Origin: Panaeolus papilionaceus
Lineage: Eukaryota; Basidiomycota; Agaricomycetes; Agaricales
Length of the DNA stretch: 64,000 nt
Assembly: GCA_015501605.1 (NCBI GenBank)
Contig: JADNRZ010000002.1
Location: 2,108,001 to 2,172,000 of the forward strand
Direction of reading: 5' to 3'
Positions 24,047 through 35,410 of the stretch are shown here, in pieces. The stretch's first letter is position 1. Each line of letters begins with the position of its first letter. Position numbers and translations under genes: made by a program. The notes beneath the pieces are model-generated. The model ran no database searches. It had not been told where the DNA came from and was given only the letters and a program-made list of their open reading frames with translations.

Positions 24047-25128
24047 ATGTCTACTACTGGTACTAGCATCGACGAAGCTAAATGCATTCTAATCACCGGC
24101 GCAACATCTGGAATCGGTCGCGCATTGGCAATCGCGCTCTCTGAGCTGCCTGGGAAACCCCGCATCATAGCAGCTGGTCGACGCAAAGATCGCCTCGAGG
24201 ACCTCGCAAAGAAGGGCTTTGAGACCGTCGAATTCTCTGTCGGCCGTGATACAGAATCTGTCAAGAAACAAACGTTGGCATTGATTGAAAAGTATCCCGA
24301 GGTGAGTAATCATACCTTTACGCTAATTATATTCACTTGTGCTTATGTCGCCGCAACCTTCACGCTAGCTTGATGCTATCATCCTCAATGCCGGTATTCA
24401 ACACGAAATTGCATTCAAGAAGGATTCCGTTGATCAGACCATCGAGAGTTTGTCACACGCTAACTCATGTAGCAGCCTCACGATTGACAACCCCTACACA
24501 CAGATATGGTGGACGAAATGTCGGTCAACTACCTCTCAGTGGTGACAATGATCACTGCTGCGCTTTCGCATTTCTTGAAGCTCTCTGTGAGTGTCTAGTG
24601 GCTCATTTATCGGCTGGATATATTTAAAGGAACTATTTTAGGAACAAGGACGGCCATCCTTCATCATTCCAGTCACCTCTGGGTTGGGCGTCATTCCAGG
24701 CCCCTCGGTTCCAAACTACTCGGCAAGTAAAGCCGCTCTACGCAGCTTCAGCGTTTCTCTCGGCATTCAGCTCGAAGGCACTAATGTCAACGTACTGGAA
24801 ATCATTCCACCGTAAGTACATTCGAACTGTCCTGGTGTCTCGCAGACGCTTACACTTTCCGTATAGACTCGTCGAATCAGAATTGCACGATGGTAAGACA
24901 TTCAAAGCCACACGCTTCTTTGTTTCCTGACGTACATTTCCAGCTTATGGTACCACGGACAAACTGTCCAAATTCTGGATGCCCCTTGACGAGTACATCA
25001 AAGTTACCGTCGAGGGCTTGAGAAAGGGCGACAAGTTCATCGCAGCCGGACTTTCGCAAGTCAGCTTTGAGAAGTTTGACCTTCCGAAGCTCCCTGTGGC
25101 TGTCCAAATGTACAAGAATAGAGCCTGA
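24047..25128 (+). CDS. Short-chain dehydrogenase/reductase (classical SDR)
   Basis: NAD(P)-dependent oxidoreductase with a Rossmann fold. The cofactor loop TGATSGIG is at residues 18-25, AGRRKDRLEDL follows (Arg residues after beta-2 suggest NADPH preference), then ILNAGIQHE (NAG motif), the VTSGLGV catalytic Ser and NYSASKAAL (Tyr-x3-Lys). About 265 residues in five exons. The C-terminus ends VQMYKNRA. It resembles bacterial DltE-type SDRs; the substrate is unknown. It has its own TATA-like element and faces away from the TPR gene. No metabolic-cluster neighbours are apparent, although LYS1 follows in the same direction 1 kb later. Confidence 0.85.
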
Positions 25129-26148
25129 GACAACTGGTAGATAGCTTGTAACAAACACATGGGCTTCGAAATCAGATTCTATAGTTATGCATGATAGGAC
25201 ATCTTGCCGTATCGTTTGTTCTTCCCTGGTGGTCTTCAAGGAATGAAACATATACATCTACCCTACATGAGTGCGGCTGTATTGCTGGTGAGTATTACAA
25301 CCGCAGTCTCTTGAACGGCCGAACCTACAATATGCTGATCTTAATCACATTTCGTTTCAATGTCTCGAATCACAAATATACATACATAGTCTGTGACTAC
25401 ACGCTCATAACGAAATTATCTCCAAACGTTTCGAATCGATATGGACTCACCACTTATCGGCAACGTTTACTTTCTGCTCATCTGGGACGTCTCGTTAAAA
25501 AACCTGGACATACCGAGCAACTACAATAAGAGTCACCTCAGTGACAAAGCTCATTTTCCTTATACATTTTGTGTGTGCATCTAATTCTTTTTTATCAAAC
25601 GTAAGATTTCTAGGCGAAATATGTATGACCATGGTCTGTAGGTCGTTGTATGCAAATCCCTTGACACATTGGATCTGAGCTGTGTGATAGTAAGCCTTGA
25701 TACATTTGCTGAAAAACATTTGCTATGTGTAGTGCCACAGACGTATCCGAATTCTAGATACCTCAACGCATAGTGTATCAAGGCGACTTTCGAGGGTCTA
25801 TGCGAACTGATCGTGACTACATGTTATTATTGCTGTGAGATGTCCCAATTGGAATTCGAAATTTTTTGTTCTCCAAAATACCGTCATCTGACTGTATGAC
25901 CATGTTTTCTTTGCCAAAGGTGATCTATTTTGTACTTTCTAGTCGAAGGTCTTCACTGACTTCGGGGGCGATTTTTTATTAGGGGGTAAAGGAATGGATG
26001 TAGTTTGAGACGTGGCTGTGTTATGTAGGTGATTGCCGACTGCCAATCTTATCGTATCGAGTCATTGGACGGAGTTGATAACATTGATGATCAAAGGTGG
26101 GGCAACGAATTATTTTGTTCCTTCCCCCTTTCACTGTCACCCGCAAAA
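25129..26148. other. Intergenic, no gene seen
   Basis: One kilobase between the dehydrogenase and LYS1. Only short open frames (60-112 codons) without family features. The last about 100 bp are the LYS1 leader, with a pyrimidine-rich tract just before its ATG. Confidence 0.5.
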
Positions 26149-27440
<1,292 letters not shown>

Positions 27441-27812
27441 GTGGTTCTACGTCGACCGAGAATTATAAAAAGCGGGCTGTAGACAAATCTAGAGATATAT
27501 CCAAAGAGGTGTATGTGAGACTAGAAATGTGAAAAAATAAATAAATTCTGGAATCTGATGTCAATGACATGGTTGTTAAGCCCTTTAGCCAAGAGAAATG
27601 TTGTGCTGGTTACGGAGCAATGCAGAGTATAACATCAGCGTGATGTTCTAAATTTGAACTTGCTTGCCCATCGCTGTGCTTGCGCCCCTTCAACCTTTTT
27701 CTTTCTTCAACTTTTCTTCGGTGTCCCGCACAACCTTTGCCTCGGTGCTGGTCGCCTTTTATTCTTTTTATTTTGGTCTTATTGGCGCATTTTTCTATCA
27801 TTTTATACTGCT
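27441..27812. other. Intergenic between LYS1 and the unassigned gene
   Basis: LYS1 3' flank followed by a pyrimidine-rich leader (about 27690-27810). The frame is open upstream of 27813 but is Phe/Leu-rich and lacks an ATG context I would trust. Confidence 0.5.
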
Positions 27813-29018
27813 ATGCATCTCTTATCGTCCCCCATTCCGTCCATCGAGATTTCCCTGGCTCCCACAGAGGAATCGACATTTGAACCATATTCCCCCTTCA
27901 CTCCTTTGTTTTCTGCAAATACCGATGAAGAAGATGGTTTTAGGGCTCTTCATTTGACTCCACCACCAACAGTTTCTGATTTCAAGCGGGTGCATTCTCC
28001 ACTTCGACCTAACAACGCCACTGGTAATGTCGATGACGGAAAAGGTCTCGACACTCAAAGATTCCAAACTTTGTTGCGCGCTACAAAGGATCGTCCTACA
28101 CTCAAAAAGGATGTAGATTTGCGTAAGGAAATTGCTCAGAAGGCTCATAAGAATAAGCAAAGTAGGTCAATTTGTTTAGGGATCGATCGGCCAATTCTGA
28201 CCGTTCGATTAGTGGAACGGCGGGCTCTGTTCTTGTCCAAGGTTTTGGCACCTCCATCTCCAACGGCAACTACCCTTCCGAAGACTCCTCCGGAGTCTCC
28301 TGCCATCTTCCATTACAGCTTGCCTTCTCCTGGATTGGTATCACCTCTCGCTCTCTTCGAAACCCTTGGTGAAAACAAAGACTCTGCACCCAAGATCTGG
28401 GTTGAGCAGGTTGACTTCCGTCTCCCTGAAGGGGCAGCGAAACCTGTACAGCAGCAACCCATGAAACCGATTTCTGGCCTTCCATCGCTTGATCAAATCT
28501 CAGCTCGTCTGATCTCTCGTCAGACCGCAAACCATGCGGTATATGAGGGTCTACAATACAAGCCAGCTGCGAAACCGATTACCAGACCTTCCTTGGGTGT
28601 CGGAAGGCTTAAAATGCCTTTGCGTACAGGTGCAGAGAAGCAGACGCCGGCACCCCCGCAGCCTCGTGCGCTGCCACCAAAGTCGCCATTACTGCCCCCA
28701 GAGCTGCGCGTGACCACGTTGCTTGTACCACATACATACACGCCTTCCCCTGCAAAGTTGACCGAGACAAACCTTAACGCTCTCAACTCGCGCGGTCAGA
28801 CAGCTCACAATATGTTATCTACACTCAGACGACGCACGATTTCCACGGAACACAAGGCTGCGAATCACCCTACCAGACCTGCGAATAATACCCCTTCGAA
28901 GGAGCAAATCGAGGTCCAGTATAAATGGCGTCGCCGTAGCGCACCTGCAGACCTAATGGCGCTGCGGCCTCGCGGTGGATTTGAACATCCCGTTCTAAAA
29001 ATGCCTGGGGGTTTTTGA
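27813..29018 (+). CDS. Unrecognised, mostly disordered basidiomycete protein
   Basis: I do not recognise a function. The protein from the ATG at 27813 begins MHLLSSPIPSIEISLAPTEE and is rich in Pro, Ser and Thr. A basic predicted helix (LRKEIAQKAHKNKQ) meets MERRALFLSKVLAPPSP if a 53-nt intron at about 28160-28212 is removed (GTAGGT...TTAG); without splicing the frame also stays open. Other ordered-looking pieces are TPPESPAIFHYSLPSPG, SPLALFETLG, IWVEQVDFRLPEG and LPSLDQISARLISRQ. The C-terminus is Arg/Pro-rich (KWRRRSAPADLMALRPRGG). The short motif-like islands suggest conserved docking peptides in a disordered regulator; that is inference. Confidence 0.65.
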   Translation: MHLLSSPIPSIEISLAPTEESTFEPYSPFTPLFSANTDEEDGFRALHLTPPPTVSDFKRVHSPLRPNNATGNVDDGKGLDTQRFQTLLRATKDRPTLKKDVDLRKEIAQKAHKNKQSRSICLGIDRPILTVRLVERRALFLSKVLAPPSPTATTLPKTPPESPAIFHYSLPSPGLVSPLALFETLGENKDSAPKIWVEQVDFRLPEGAAKPVQQQPMKPISGLPSLDQISARLISRQTANHAVYEGLQYKPAAKPITRPSLGVGRLKMPLRTGAEKQTPAPPQPRALPPKSPLLPPELRVTTLLVPHTYTPSPAKLTETNLNALNSRGQTAHNMLSTLRRRTISTEHKAANHPTRPANNTPSKEQIEVQYKWRRRSAPADLMALRPRGGFEHPVLKMPGGF

Positions 29019-29505
29019 TTGCCCCCTGTGCATCGGAAAGATTTCAGTCCTCCACCTCCGGTAGCATACCGGCTCATTTGTCCTGGCTTCCACTTTTCCT
29101 TTTTCTGGCTTTTTGGGCGATTTTTATTCGATCTTCTTGATTCATTCCCAGAGTTCTTTTGTAGCAGCAACAGCATAGTTTATGGTGACATTGTGGCATT
29201 TTAAGGCCCATCACAACACACATTCGTTAATATTCTCATGGGGTCGGAAGGGACTGGATCCCTTCTGGTTTGCACGGGGATGAGTTTTTCTGTAGCAGTA
29301 AAAGTTTGCACCACAAATACCAAATATACAAATACAGCCATTCCTTTATAATCCTAGTGAGAGCAAGAAAGAAAAAACACATAGAGAGCCGAGATGATGA
29401 TGGTCAGACAGGTCTTGTTGTGGGAGATATGGATACATGAGTGGGAAGTGAGATGCGTAGGGATCGGTGAGACGTAGTGTCGTGAGATTGGCATAAAGTC
29501 CATAA
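29019..29505. other. Convergent 3' region
   Basis: Between the stop of the unassigned protein and the stop of Ies1-like copy A. T-rich then mixed; no gene seen. Confidence 0.5.
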
Positions 29506-31411
29506 TCATAGCGGGCCGGTTGGGGTTTTGTGTATCCTAGATATTATGCTTAGGCGTCGTGCTGAACAAATGTCAGTTACATGGAAAATACTCATGGGTT
29601 TCTTTTACGGAGAAAAGGGGAGAGCAACACTCACAGTAATCAAGTCTCGCGTGGTGGTCCGTTTCTTCGTCAGAATCCACGAGTGGGTCAACGGATTTCG
29701 CAACATGCCATGCCTCTGAAAGAAGCAGATGGAAGGGGTGAGTAAAAATAGGACTTGATATTCGTCAACTGGTCATACGTTGAAACATGGTTCGTTCTCG
29801 GGTGTTGGGTGGCGGCATGATCACGGGCTGAGGAAGGTGATGATGGGGTAGCGAACCTAGACAGAACTGTTGAGAGGGAAATTTCACGGGATGGAGCAGA
29901 TGAGCGTATACACCTCTTTGTGGTAACATTGGTTGCGAATCCTTGCTTGGCACGTAGAACAGAAAATCTTTGGCGTCTTGAGAATGATGTCGCGTTGCGC
30001 GGGGTGTATAGACAGATTCGGAGGAGCCAACTAGACATTTAGAGAAAGTCTCAGTGACCGGTCGTATTAACGTGGCACCGCAGTAATATTGAAAGCTACA
30101 GACCTGCCACAAAGTGCGGTGCGCTGGTTTTAATTGGCCTATCTTTATCTGTCGAAGAGACAAGCTTTTGAAGGAATATGTTGCGTTGGTTTGACATCAT
30201 CTGTCCCCACTCCATCTCCTCTGGCGTATCGACGTTCTCTCGAGCATATTCGGCCGAGCTTAAACGATGCAGTGTAGGAATCTTCCCTGGATGTTGAGAG
30301 GAAAATGCATCATCAAAAGGATTAGCACCTTTGTCGTCTTCGAGGTAATGATACAGAAGCCACAAGAACGCCCTCCCGCGGTCCGCAGAGGCTATTTTCT
30401 TGTTGGGCAAAAAGAGATCTAAAAAATTAAGAGACCCGTCAAAATGGACACTAGCCAGCGGCTAAATAGGCGGAGCATCAAATGACTTTATGTTCAAACA
30501 TTACAGACCGACGGCAGGCACAACTTACGGCGGCATGGTTTGCAAGGATGAAAACAAGGTTTACGACACTCGTGGGGGGCTTTATACCCGAATTCTAATT
30601 AGCGGTCAGAAAAATCGAAAGGTTAGAAATGCGAATGTTGTGTTAACAACCAACATGAGAAGAAAAAAGCAGTGACCCACCCTCTTTTCGAGGACCTCTT
30701 CCGGAGTGGAAGGTGGAGCTGTTTTGAGCTCGGAGGGCAGAAGAGCAGCCTTTAGACAGTTTTTTATCCGAGGGGCGTCTTGGGCGTTGCCGTCTGTCTT
30801 TTGTAATGATGGCACCGGGTGATAAGTTCTTAGAGCCGTCTTCATTTCCGGGAAGACTGTTGTGCGGCGGTGATGTCATAAAAAGGCACCAGAGAAGAAG
30901 GAGATTGAATGAAAACGATGCAAAGAAAGAGAAAGGGTAACAGAGCGTCCTTACAAGCCATGGTTGTATTGATTCTCCCGACGTTGGTCAAGAGAGAAAT
31001 TTTGGCGAATTCGAGGCTAAATGCCGGAGTGTCTACCATTTTCTCCTTCAAGACTTTGGAACATTTATTGGAGCTATATAAAGCTGACACATAAAGATCG
31101 CTGAAAGTTATCTTGGGACTTTTCCCGGAGATTGGGTTGGTGAAGACTTGATTTCTGTCCTTGAAGAGATAGTCTAGGAGATCATACTGAACATCTTCAC
31201 GAGTGAGAGGTTCAGCGTCGTTGCGTTTGATAGGAAGAGCTTTTCGGCTGAGGTAGCCGACGCTGTGAGCATACGGAAAGACGTCAGATCGAGGGTCGAG
31301 TGGTTGAATAGAAGACATGTGTGCTGAATGAAAAGCGACTGACGGAGGAACAGCTTCTGGAGGAAAGATTGATGATGTGGGTTGAGAGAAAGGTGGTTGG
31401 ATGATAGACAT
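29506..31411 (-). CDS. INO80 complex subunit Ies1-like, copy A
   Basis: Likely paralogue of the Ies1 (Ino eighty subunit 1) family of the INO80 chromatin remodeller. The conserved block reads KRNDAEPLTREDVQYDLLDY, ITFSDLYVSALYSSNKCSKV, LEFAKISLLTNVGRINTTMA, FFPEMKTALRTYHPVPSLQ, DAPRIKNCLKAALLPSE, PPTSVVNLVFILANHAA, HFDGSLNFLDLFLPNKK and RGRAFLWLLYHYLED. The C-terminal part ends MFQQAWHVAKSVDPLVDSDE then a short Arg-rich tail to TGA at 29506. Compared with copy B (39148-41230) it lacks the Lys/Ser-rich middle and has a shorter, different tail. About eight exons, all open. Start at 31411 (MSIIQPPFS) chosen; 31318 is an alternative. Family name from memory, so moderate confidence. Confidence 0.68.
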
Positions 31412-31987
31412 GAAGAAAGGAAAAATGATACGGACACGAGGCAGAACAGGAACTAGCACACTGCAATTGTTTTTTGGGGAGACGGTAGTAAGCTTCCTGG
31501 ATATGAGGAAATGATTGATAAAGGGGGAAGAGAACGTCTTGTGGGGTGCCGTAAAAATCCAAAGAACTAATAATGAGTTAACAGGATTTAAAGCGGAGGG
31601 TGGAACGTGGTCAATCCTGGTTCCTCTCGCCACAATCAGTTTTTGATAGTCGGAAAGAACGGACGGCGCTCAAGATGTTAAGACGAACAAGCGGCGGCTA
31701 CTCGTAATATCAACTGGCAGAGAGTCAAGAATTGAACAAATCTCTTTGACAATAATAATAAATCAAGTAACCTGTCAGTCAATAAAAATCGGTTAGCTTT
31801 CCTTTTATTTAAATTTTAAAGTACCGTTTTCAATTCATAGATCCCGAGTCTTAACAAAGAACTCATTAGCAGTATACAAACAGCTGACCCATTTATCAGT
31901 TATCGGGAACAACATGCCTTTTACAGTAATCCATCATTAAATCCCTTTTTGGTCTTTCAAACTATCCTTTCCCGAAAACATCATCAC
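31412..31987. other. Divergent region between Ies1-like copy A and tim8
   Basis: 576 bp holding both 5' flanks; AT-rich near 31740-31830. An open frame extends the Ies1-like reading upstream without an ATG I would prefer. No other gene seen. Confidence 0.45.
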
Positions 31988-32418
31988 CATGGAAAAATTC
32001 GACGAGGCCACAAAGGTTTTCTTTTTTAATTTCTTCATTTTATTATTATTATTTACTAATCTTTTATTATTATTAGCGAGAGCTCTCCGTCTTCATTGAG
32101 CAACAACAGGCTCAGGTTAGTCGACAATTTCCATGCAACGTGTAAGCCAACTTGTTGACATCTTGCTCTCAAAAGGCCAAAGTCAACCAAACCATTCACA
32201 CTTTGACCGCTACCTGCTGGGACAAGTCAGTCCATATACACTTACTCTATTGCTAAACATTTGTACCAAACAATATTCATTCTAGGTGCATCACCGGTAC
32301 TCCATCTTCAGCATTTGGAAGAAGCGAACAAAACTGTCTCGCGAACTGCGTCGAGCGCTTCCTGGACACAAGTCTTCATTTGGTGAAACATATCGAAGAA
32401 AAGCGTGGTAGTCTATAA
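31988..32418 (+). CDS. TIM8: Mitochondrial import translocase subunit TIM8
   Basis: Small Tim chaperone of the intermembrane space that, with Tim13, escorts hydrophobic precursors to TIM22. Four small exons splice to MEKFDEATK-RELSVFIEQQQAQ-AKVNQTIHTLTATCWDK-CITGTPSSAFGR... giving about 83 residues. The twin CX3C motif is CWDKC and CLANC, with 19 residues between... the expected small-Tim layout; the tail is LDTSLHLVKHIEEKRGSL. The first intron ends in an ATT/TTA microsatellite (about 32036-32080). The individual exons are too short to be noticed as open frames. Its stop is 42 bp from the stop of the convergent acyltransferase. Confidence 0.92.
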
Positions 32419-32460
32419 ACACTCAGCACCTATATACGACAACCTCCCCTAATCATCTAC

Positions 32461-34023
32461 TCATCCCCTAATAATACCCCACAAATATGCCACACTCGCA
32501 GGCCAGAAGAAGCAAAATGCGTCTAGAATCTCCCGCTTCGACTTGAGCTTTAGCGGTATCTCAATGCTAGGGGTATCGGATTTCTTGTCTGAAAATGAGC
32601 CGTGTTCATAGAACCTGTCCATTGACACGTCCTTCTCCTGCCATAGCTTCCGAAGCCACACATCGAATACGTCCTTCTCCTCAACGGGTATATCCACTTC
32701 CACTGTGTGCTTATTCTTAGGGTCGGGTGTTGTCGATTTGGAAACTTTGGTTAGGTCTCCGATGGGCACGCCGTCCTTGACATCAAACACCCTGAGGTGC
32801 ATGTGAATTCTCGGCGGTGGGATTCCATTGAAGAATATGGAGCGTAGCGTGTAATAGTCCTGACCATATTTCAATGGCGGGATTCCTGGCAAGTGGGTTA
32901 GTAGTGAATGATGAGATGTATTCCGTGTTATGAAACAACACATACCAGGGTATAGCAGAGTAATGTCAAGTAAGCGGAGGTCTGGGATTCTAGGCGCGAG
33001 TGAACGTAAACTGTAATGCAAGCCCGTGGACCTCGGTAACAACACGTTCTTCATATCATCCTACAATTCAGGAATTAGACATGCCGTTTCAAGGAAATAA
33101 CCAAGGGTTGGACAGTGTCTTACGATTCCCATTTTGTCAGCAAACTTCTTGCTGATGGGGCGTGTGTTTCGGCTGACAAGCGTGCCTTCGGGGTAGAGCA
33201 CAAAGCAGAGTGGTTTACCCTCGCGTTCTGCCTCGCGCCCAAGCTGAGCGAGGTCTGTGGCCAGTTGTCGACGGTCTGATGCCCATGAGCGTGCGAGGAA
33301 GATAAAGTTGAAGAATTGCATGCCCTGTTTAAGTGGGTTCAGCCGTTGTGCTTGGCATTGAACTATTCAGAGTCATAATGACATACCCAACCGACGATAG
33401 GGACCCATTTAAGACTCTTCTTCAGGGTAATGAATAGGTAACGGTGTACGCTATGAGGACTCATGAAATAGGTAAAGCACCAGGCGTACCACCAGTCGGC
33501 GTAAATCTACGGAAATAGTGGATGAGATCCTTGCTAATGTTATAAGGACTAGAAGCAGAGACACACCTGGTGATTCGCTATCATGACAAACTTGGTGGGC
33601 AAATCGAGAGCCACAGGGTTTCCAGCAGTGTCTTTGACGATATACTGATCGAGTTCCTCCTGAGTGAACCGACCCATGCCTTCCGTTTCAAAGGTAATCA
33701 CAAGCTTCGTCGGTGCAAACCATTGGCACATCAGAACTGAGGTTCAAAGAGTTGAGAATGGGACACAGTTAGGAAGTGGGAGACAGACTTTGAAGGCATC
33801 CAAAAGCGCCTTTGGTGTAGCGGATTCCAGAGTAGTAGAGCTTACGAGACCATCTGAAGGGCAGGAGGCGCAATGGAACAAGGAATATGAATTGGAAACC
33901 GTTGATTACTAGACAGCCTGCATTGAAGATTATGAGAAAAAGGAGTGCGTAAAAAGATCTAAACCATGATACAGGAGGGCGGTCTTTAATGGGTAGGGCG
34001 TAGGAGGGGACGGCGGAGGACAT
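32461..34023 (-). CDS. Membrane acyltransferase (LPLAT family, LCLAT1/AGPAT5/Cst26-like)
   Basis: Predicted ER or mitochondrial glycerophospholipid acyltransferase, acting on lysophosphatidic acid, lysophosphatidylinositol or lysocardiolipin. The ATG at 34023 gives MSSAVPSYALPIKDRPPV and then a membrane segment (FYALLFLIIFNAGCLVI). The catalytic H-x4-D block is NHQ|IYADWWYAW, split by an intron after Gln. The glycerol-phosphate block YPEGTLVSRNTRP follows, and NVLLPRSTGLHYSLRSL is characteristic of the LCLAT/Cst26 branch. A second hydrophobic segment sits at the C-terminus (FCFFWPASVAYLWGII). About 390 residues. Convergent with tim8 and divergent from the F-box-like gene. Confidence 0.87.
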
Positions 34024-34237
34024 ACGCGCTTGTAGGAGGAAGACGACGGACGATGATAAGCGAAGCCGAGAGCAGGGACTGTTGAGCAATGCTCGGTTCT
34101 ATTTACATTCAGGTTATTTTGATGGGAATGTGACATCACGCATGTGGTCTTTGTCCTGTGCCTCGAGTTGGAGAGATGTTTAGAATTATTTAAAAAAGGG
34201 CACACGCTGTAAACACGACTCTTGAACATCCACAACG

Positions 34238-35326
34238 ATGGCACCCTGCGAATTCATTGAAGACCTCGTACCTCTTATCCTCGAAGCTCATTCGAATTGG
34301 TGGCCTCGGGATCTCGTAAAGCTCTCACTTGTATCACCCTGTTGGCTATATTATAGCCGAAAGCGGCTTTACCCCTATCCAATCATTTCTTCTTGGTCTG
34401 GGGCTCGATTACTTGCACGAACGATAGCGGAAAGCGCGACATTAGGAAGTTTAATTGCGGGAATACGTTTACAACCGCTGAAAGAGGATGGAAGGCGGGG
34501 CGGAGCATCAGCAGAAGAATGGGACGGTTTACGACTACTTCTTACACTGGAAGGGTTGAAGAGGGTGCATATTGGAGGGGCACTTTCTATTGAAGCGGAG
34601 AGGATTATTCCCATGATTGCCGATGGAGAAAGCGTTGAAGAACTGGAAATTGACGGAAGTTTGTTATGGGAGGGGTTATGCAAGAGACCTTCGATTGTGT
34701 GGAGCGACAGTATTGCATTCCAATTCCCAAATTTACAAAAATTGGGGTTGAGATGTGTCGAGTTGGAAGTGGAGACTGGATCCGATGTTCGATACGCATC
34801 GCCAATCACGCGTTTGGAGGTTGATGAAGTTTCAATCACGGGCGGGCATCTGGTTGACATTTTGTGCGACTCTGATTTATTGGAAGAACTAAAGATCAGC
34901 ACCAAGGATTCTGATTGTTTTGACGAAGAAATACAAATGGTTGTGGAGTCATGTAGAGTGAATAGGTTGAGTTACGAGTTGAAAGAGGCAAAGAGGCTGG
35001 GTGAATCTGTTCTTGGTGGAGAATGGAAAGATTTTCAAAGTTTGCGGGGATTAGAGTTGAGTGGGGTATTATTGGACGTCGGAACATTGGAAGTATTACA
35101 ACACAAGTTTTTAAACTTGGAACAAGTTGTAATAAGTGGAAGGTTTGTTAGAATAAATTGTAGGGAATGGGTGTCGTTTATCGGACGAGGAAGACTAGCA
35201 AAGCTCCGAAGAATGACAGTGCCTGGCGGAAATAATATTCCTCCTTTTATTTTATGGGGAAAAGGGGAAAAGAAGGAAATTGTCGATATTTGTGTAGAAA
35301 AGGGTATTAATTTACTGGTGTTGTGA
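34238..35326 (+). CDS. F-box-like / LRR-type protein, single exon
   Basis: 362 residues in one uninterrupted exon, unusual among its intron-rich neighbours. The N-terminus (FIEDLVPLILEAHSNWWPRDLVKLSLVSPCWLYYSRKRLY) has the spacing of the F-box helices of basidiomycete F-box proteins, which recruit substrates to SCF ubiquitin ligases. The rest has irregular Leu-rich strands (LKRVHIGGALSIEAER, VEELEIDGSLL, LQKLGLRCVELEVE, LRGLELSGVLLDVGTLEVL, LEQVVISGRF) consistent with a degenerate LRR solenoid. The substrate is unknown. The assignment rests on pattern only. Confidence 0.6.
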   Translation: MAPCEFIEDLVPLILEAHSNWWPRDLVKLSLVSPCWLYYSRKRLYPYPIISSWSGARLLARTIAESATLGSLIAGIRLQPLKEDGRRGGASAEEWDGLRLLLTLEGLKRVHIGGALSIEAERIIPMIADGESVEELEIDGSLLWEGLCKRPSIVWSDSIAFQFPNLQKLGLRCVELEVETGSDVRYASPITRLEVDEVSITGGHLVDILCDSDLLEELKISTKDSDCFDEEIQMVVESCRVNRLSYELKEAKRLGESVLGGEWKDFQSLRGLELSGVLLDVGTLEVLQHKFLNLEQVVISGRFVRINCREWVSFIGRGRLAKLRRMTVPGGNNIPPFILWGKGEKKEIVDICVEKGINLLVL

Positions 35327-35410
35327 ATCTTTATTTGGAATTATGTGTTTTAAATTTGACCTGTAACCACTTCCTCATCGTCGTCTTTTATTCTAGTAAA
35401 CTCTTTTATA

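Noticed and set aside
29506..31411. Ies1-like copy A as a retrocopy or assembly duplicate of copy B
   Set aside because: It has its own introns with different sequences, and its protein differs throughout, so it is an old, real paralogue.
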